A DNA stretch of 16,466 nucleotides from Spirochaetaceae bacterium (GTDB lineage Bacteria; Spirochaetota; Spirochaetia; Treponematales; Breznakiellaceae). Positions 13,486 to 16,466 of the stretch are shown one piece after another. How positions within the stretch are numbered: the stretch's first letter is position 1; every line of letters begins with the position of its first letter. The stretch is taken from assembly GCA_031257135.1 (NCBI GenBank), contig JAIRPH010000022.1, positions 1-16,466 on the forward strand, in the 5' to 3' direction. The notes beneath the pieces are model-generated. The model saw nothing but the letters and a program-made list of their open reading frames with translations, was not told the origin of the DNA and ran no database searches. The translations under genes were made by a program, and so were the position numbers.

Positions 13486-14502
13486 TTAAAACAGGAAGTC
13501 CGGCAGGGCATCCTTTAGAGCCATCACGGTTTCCCGGTATATTTCCCGATTCAGCATAGACAGCATCAGCGTCGATCCCGGGGGCAGACGGTAGGGAACG
13601 GTGAACTCTCCGCCGATGTAGGGAACCGCAATCAGCGTGCGCCGCTCTCCCGAGGGGAGCAGAGCCTCCAACTGCACCGGGAACGGATAGGGATTCCGAG
13701 GCATGGCGTACTTGAAAAGCCCGAAAACGTCCCCGCCGTTTTCCGTATCAGGAGCCGTAAAGGTGATATACACCGGCGTTTCCGCGGGAACCGAGGTCTG
13801 AGCCGCGGGGTTTTGACTCGCCACGGTTTCAGGGGTCTCTCCGTCTCTGGCGGGGCGTATTACAAAAGCGAAGTTAATTCCAGACCGCCCGATCTCATCC
13901 AGCGCGGCATCCAGAGACAGTCCGGTCAGAGCCGGCACTCGTATGGCGTTACGCTCCTGACCTCGGCTGACCACCAATTCCAGCGTCATAGGTCCTGACA
14001 CGGCGGTTCCGGGTTCAGGCTTCTGCTGAAGCACCGTTCCAGCCGGAGCAGAAGAGTATTCATACATAAACGGCTCTTTCAAGGATAAAAGCGGCTGACC
14101 TGCCGAGGCGGCGAGGGTTTGTATATCTATCCTGACGTCATTAATGTTACGGTTAAGGTAGTTTTCTATCCGATTGATGATCACTCCCTGACTTACGACG
14201 AGTTTTATCCTGCGCCCGGCTTTCACGATAGTCCCTTTTTGCGGGTCTTGCTCTAATATGAGACCTTTATCCGCGGAAGATTGAGAATGACGAAGCTGAA
14301 TCCGGGGATACAGTTCCCGTTCCTGCAACTCCAGCAGAGCGGCCGTTAATTCTTTGCCTTGAACGTCAGGAACGAGGGTTTGTTCCTCCCCGCGAAGAGC
14401 CACAAAAAAAACCGCCGCCGCGATAATCCCGACAAACAGCATCAGACAGACCGCCATAAAGAGAAACGTCCGTAGCGTATTTTTTTTAGGTTCTGTTCCC
14501 AT
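13486..14502 (-). CDS. Membrane-anchored PASTA-domain protein
   Basis: This encodes 338 aa from ATG 14502, chosen because AGGGGGA precedes it and because it follows the fmt stop by 8 nt. A longer frame would run 21 residues into fmt. There is one membrane segment at 13-36 after a short cytoplasmic N-terminus. Three PASTA repeats follow at about 42-106 (LVPDVQGKEL...VVSQG), 107-180 (divergent; ...GTVLQQKPEPGTAV...VVSRG) and 184-250 (RVPALTGLSLDAALDEI...). About 90 C-terminal residues of unassigned beta-rich sequence end the protein. There is no kinase domain, unlike PknB/StkP. PASTA domains bind muropeptides or penicillin-binding proteins, so a periplasmic cell-wall role is likely. Location behind def and fmt is a conserved arrangement in treponemes as I recall it. 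Confidence 0.85.
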   Translation of the reverse strand: MGTEPKKNTLRTFLFMAVCLMLFVGIIAAAVFFVALRGEEQTLVPDVQGKELTAALLELQERELYPRIQLRHSQSSADKGLILEQDPQKGTIVKAGRRIKLVVSQGVIINRIENYLNRNINDVRIDIQTLAASAGQPLLSLKEPFMYEYSSAPAGTVLQQKPEPGTAVSGPMTLELVVSRGQERNAIRVPALTGLSLDAALDEIGRSGINFAFVIRPARDGETPETVASQNPAAQTSVPAETPVYITFTAPDTENGGDVFGLFKYAMPRNPYPFPVQLEALLPSGERRTLIAVPYIGGEFTVPYRLPPGSTLMLSMLNREIYRETVMALKDALPDFLF

Positions 14503-14510
14503 ATATCCCC

Positions 14511-15485
14511 CTAGCTTAGAGATGCGGTAAGAAAATTCCGCGCGCCGTTTAAAAAGTCCCGCCACGGCAAGGCTTTTTTCGCTCGGTATTGCAGGCGGGT
14601 AATCCCTAGGATCCCGCGTCCGGTCTGCACGAGAATTCCCGCAGGATCGTCCGTTCCCAATACGGTTCCCGGGCAGGCTTCCGAGGCATCGCCGGTATGA
14701 GGCGCGGCTTCAAGGATATACAGGCGCTGATCCCCATGTATCGTCCAAGAAAGCGGCCACGGCGTATACGCCCGAATCCGCGCGTCGATTGCATCTGCCG
14801 GCAAAGCCCAATCGATGCGCCCGTCGGCTTTCGATATGAGCGAGCAATAGCTTGCTTCTCCGGTTTGAGACTGCCCGCTAAAGCCCTTTCGGGCTATTTC
14901 CTCGATTACCGCCGGAAGCATAGCTCCGGCTTTTTGCGCGGCGGTTTCGCTGAGACTGCCTGCGGTCTCTCGTCCGTTCAAGGGGAATCGTTCTTGGGCA
15001 AGAATATCGCCGGTATCCGGTTCCGCCGCGATGCGCTGAATCGTAATTCCCGTTTCCCGGTCTTGGTTTAGAATCGCCGCCGGAATAGGCGTCGCCCCTC
15101 GGTACTTCGGCAGGAGGCTGGGATGAATGTTGATTCCTCCTAATGGAAAGAGCGATAAAAACTTAGGACCGAAAATACGCCCGTAGGCGAAGGCGACCAG
15201 CAGATCAGGCTTCATCTCGGAGACCGCTTCCCGGGCTTCCGCGCCGAGGGTTTCAGGCTTGCATTGACGTATCGGCGGATGCCCGGCGCGCGCAAGTTTT
15301 TGAGAAAGCTCCGCGGCAAAAACGCCCGCCTCGGTAGGCTCTGGTTTCCCGCTCCGTCCCCGGGGGCTGTCGGGGTTGGTCAAAAGACCGGCGACCGTAA
15401 TGCCGGTTCCTGCAATCTGCATATCCGCTAGAGCCGACAAACTGGGAATAGCGATTCCGGGGCTTCCTGCAAACAAAATCCGCAT
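14511..15485 (-). CDS. fmt: Methionyl-tRNA formyltransferase
   Basis: This encodes 324 aa, close to the usual 310-320. The catalytic block GGINIHPSLLPKYRGATPI (116-134) contains N119 and H121, and D157 (EPDTGD) completes the triad; the N-to-D spacing of 38 equals that in E. coli Fmt. LLVAFAYGRIF upstream and the C-terminal RIRAYTPWPLSWT...GILGITRLQ, which matches the tRNA-binding C-domain, complete the family pattern. Fmt adds a formyl group to initiator Met-tRNA in the cytoplasm. It lies 4 nt downstream of def, with AGGGT at the end of def serving as the ribosome binding site. Confidence 0.97.
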   Translation of the reverse strand: MRILFAGSPGIAIPSLSALADMQIAGTGITVAGLLTNPDSPRGRSGKPEPTEAGVFAAELSQKLARAGHPPIRQCKPETLGAEAREAVSEMKPDLLVAFAYGRIFGPKFLSLFPLGGINIHPSLLPKYRGATPIPAAILNQDRETGITIQRIAAEPDTGDILAQERFPLNGRETAGSLSETAAQKAGAMLPAVIEEIARKGFSGQSQTGEASYCSLISKADGRIDWALPADAIDARIRAYTPWPLSWTIHGDQRLYILEAAPHTGDASEACPGTVLGTDDPAGILVQTGRGILGITRLQYRAKKALPWRDFLNGARNFLTASLS

Positions 15486-15489
15486 AATC

Positions 15490-15987
15490 TTACCCTGCTA
15501 GATGCTTTGCCTTTACTTTCTCAAATTTCGCAATCAGCTTGCTTCGTTTCAGCGCGGGCAGGCGGTCGAGGAACAACATTCCTTCGAGGTGGTCGTATTC
15601 ATGGAGGATCGCCCTAGCCAGAATACCTTCGGCTGTCAGGGTGAAGGGGCGTCCTTTTTCGTTCCAAGCCTGAATTTGTACGGTTTTAGGGCGGCTCACT
15701 TCCGCCCATACGCCGGGGACCGAAAGGCATCCTTCCTCATATTTCACCAGTTCCTGAGAAGTTTCAACAATAGAAGGATTTATGAATATTCTGGGAACGT
15801 CTTTTTCCACATGGACCGCAAATATCCGTTTCATCAGCCCCACTTGAGGACCTGCAAGTCCTATTCCTTTTCCCTTATGCATCGTTTCTATGAGTTCTTC
15901 TGCGATTTTCTTAGTATCCTCATCTATATCCGGTATCCGCTCTGCTTTCTGCCGGAGAAGTTCATTTCCCAAGGTCAAGATTTCCAT
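15490..15987 (-). CDS. def: Peptide deformylase
   Basis: This encodes 165 aa from ATG 15987 (MEILTLGNELLRQKAERI), the usual family start; the frame continues 20 residues further without family similarity. All three motifs are present: GIGLAGPQVG (41-50), EGCLS with metal ligand C87, and HEYDH with H129, catalytic E130 and H133. Tyr replaces the more common Ile/Leu in HExDH. The enzyme removes formyl from the N-terminus of new proteins, undoing the product of fmt. No ribosome binding site is obvious; TATTAT lies 8 nt upstream of the ATG, so a very short leader is possible. Confidence 0.97.
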   Translation of the reverse strand: MEILTLGNELLRQKAERIPDIDEDTKKIAEELIETMHKGKGIGLAGPQVGLMKRIFAVHVEKDVPRIFINPSIVETSQELVKYEEGCLSVPGVWAEVSRPKTVQIQAWNEKGRPFTLTAEGILARAILHEYDHLEGMLFLDRLPALKRSKLIAKFEKVKAKHLAG

Positions 15988-16049
15988 ATATTTCAATAAT
16001 ACCGAAAAATACAACGTAAAACTAGGGGGAGCGCAGGGCAAAAGCATTT

Positions 16050-16067
16050 AACGGGCGTAAGCCCGTT
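16050..16067. terminator. 7-bp GC-rich hairpin between antitoxin and def genes
   Basis: AACGGGC (16050-16056) and GCCCGTT (16061-16067) pair perfectly over GTAA. A second, looser stem, GCTTTC (16095-16100) with GAAAGC (16114-16119), lies nearer the antitoxin stop codon. Together they fill most of the 163-nt gap between the two minus-strand genes. No T-run follows either stem, so termination is only a possibility. Confidence 0.35.
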
Positions 16068-16150
16068 GAGTCCTACCCCTGTCCTTCATGCGGAGCTTTC
16101 CCGCCCGCTCGCCGAAAGCCTCGTCGCTTAGGGCGGCGGCATCGGTTAAG

Positions 16151-16465
16151 CTACAGAAGCTGGGAATGTATGCCTTTCTTGACATACTCGCGTAGCCGCG
16201 TCTGCCACCCCTCGCCGGTGGCGCGAAGATAGCTTACGTCCTCCGGGTCGAGCAGTATATCTATCCTTTGCAGGACGCTTTGCTTTTTGGGGCGTCCTCT
16301 CAGGCGGCGGGCAAGCCCGGCAAACATACCTTCCGGCGCGTCGGCTGTCTCCGGCGCGTCGGGGTCGGATAGGTTCGGCTCGACGCCCTGCCTTTGAAGT
16401 TCCGTCAATCGTTGAAATTTTTCCCGGTCGATTGGATACAATGTATCAATTTGCTTTGAAGTCAT
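16151..16465 (-). CDS. brnA: BrnA-family antitoxin
   Basis: This encodes 104 aa and appears complete; its ATG lies one base inside the window edge, so its ribosome binding site is out of view. The C-terminal half, GRPKKQSVLQRIDILLDPEDVSYLRATGEGWQTRLREYV (57-94), matches BrnA antitoxins: a GRPK basic motif, an RID strand with LDP, and the GxGWQTR helix of a ribbon-helix-helix-like DNA-binding domain. The N-terminal half, including a Pro/Asp/Glu-rich stretch at 29-45, is likely flexible. BrnA represses its own operon and neutralises the RNase BrnT. In known operons brnT precedes brnA, so brnT is expected just beyond 16466 on the minus strand. Confidence 0.8.
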   Translation of the reverse strand: MTSKQIDTLYPIDREKFQRLTELQRQGVEPNLSDPDAPETADAPEGMFAGLARRLRGRPKKQSVLQRIDILLDPEDVSYLRATGEGWQTRLREYVKKGIHSQLL

Positions 16466-16466
16466 A

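Overview
The window looks like a chromosomal segment from a spirochaete of the Treponema type, possibly a gut-associated lineage. The basis is inference from gene content: lipoprotein signals with spirochaete-like lipoboxes (LALAGC, LVLSC), a def-fmt-PASTA gene string, a PD-(D/E)XK protein family common in gut anaerobes, and many accessory tandem repeats. No rRNA, tRNA or CRISPR array was seen.

Layout. Positions 1-231 hold an in-phase 21-bp minisatellite. A large predicted beta-helix lipoprotein (291-1979, minus) diverges from a PD-(D/E)XK nuclease-like gene (2107-2934, plus). Downstream of that gene lie a 17-bp duplication of its own coding sequence and a 23-bp tandem array of small GATC hairpins (2958-3090). 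Then come a MoeA-like molybdopterin-binding protein with a C-terminal four-Cys motif (3203-4234) and an AraC-type regulator (about 4249-5136).

The central block (5202-10687, plus) reads as one catabolic operon: a sugar-type ABC binding lipoprotein, two permeases in MalG-then-MalF order, three tandem VOC/glyoxalase-fold proteins, and a xylose-isomerase-like TIM-barrel protein. No ATPase, kinase or dehydrogenase is present in the block. The AraC regulator just upstream, with a cupin-type sensing domain, is the obvious candidate controller. Tight spacing and overlaps suggest that VOC1, VOC2, VOC3 and the TIM-barrel protein are made together and act in series on what the transporter imports. I do not recognise the pathway, so this is the best candidate here for an undescribed system.

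The right part is on the minus strand. thrH-tcdA-ttcA is a translationally overlapped set: a HAD phosphatase followed by two tRNA-modification enzymes. Next comes an AT-rich small membrane protein with a MotA-like motif and its own promoter. It is followed by the conserved def-fmt-PASTA string and, at the window edge, a BrnA-type antitoxin whose toxin partner should lie just outside the window.

Several starts were moved from the longest open frame on the basis of ribosome binding sites, promoters and gene overlaps. Two plus-strand genes (2107 and 3203) have a -10-like element exactly 6 nt before ATG and no Shine-Dalgarno sequence, which suggests leaderless transcripts.
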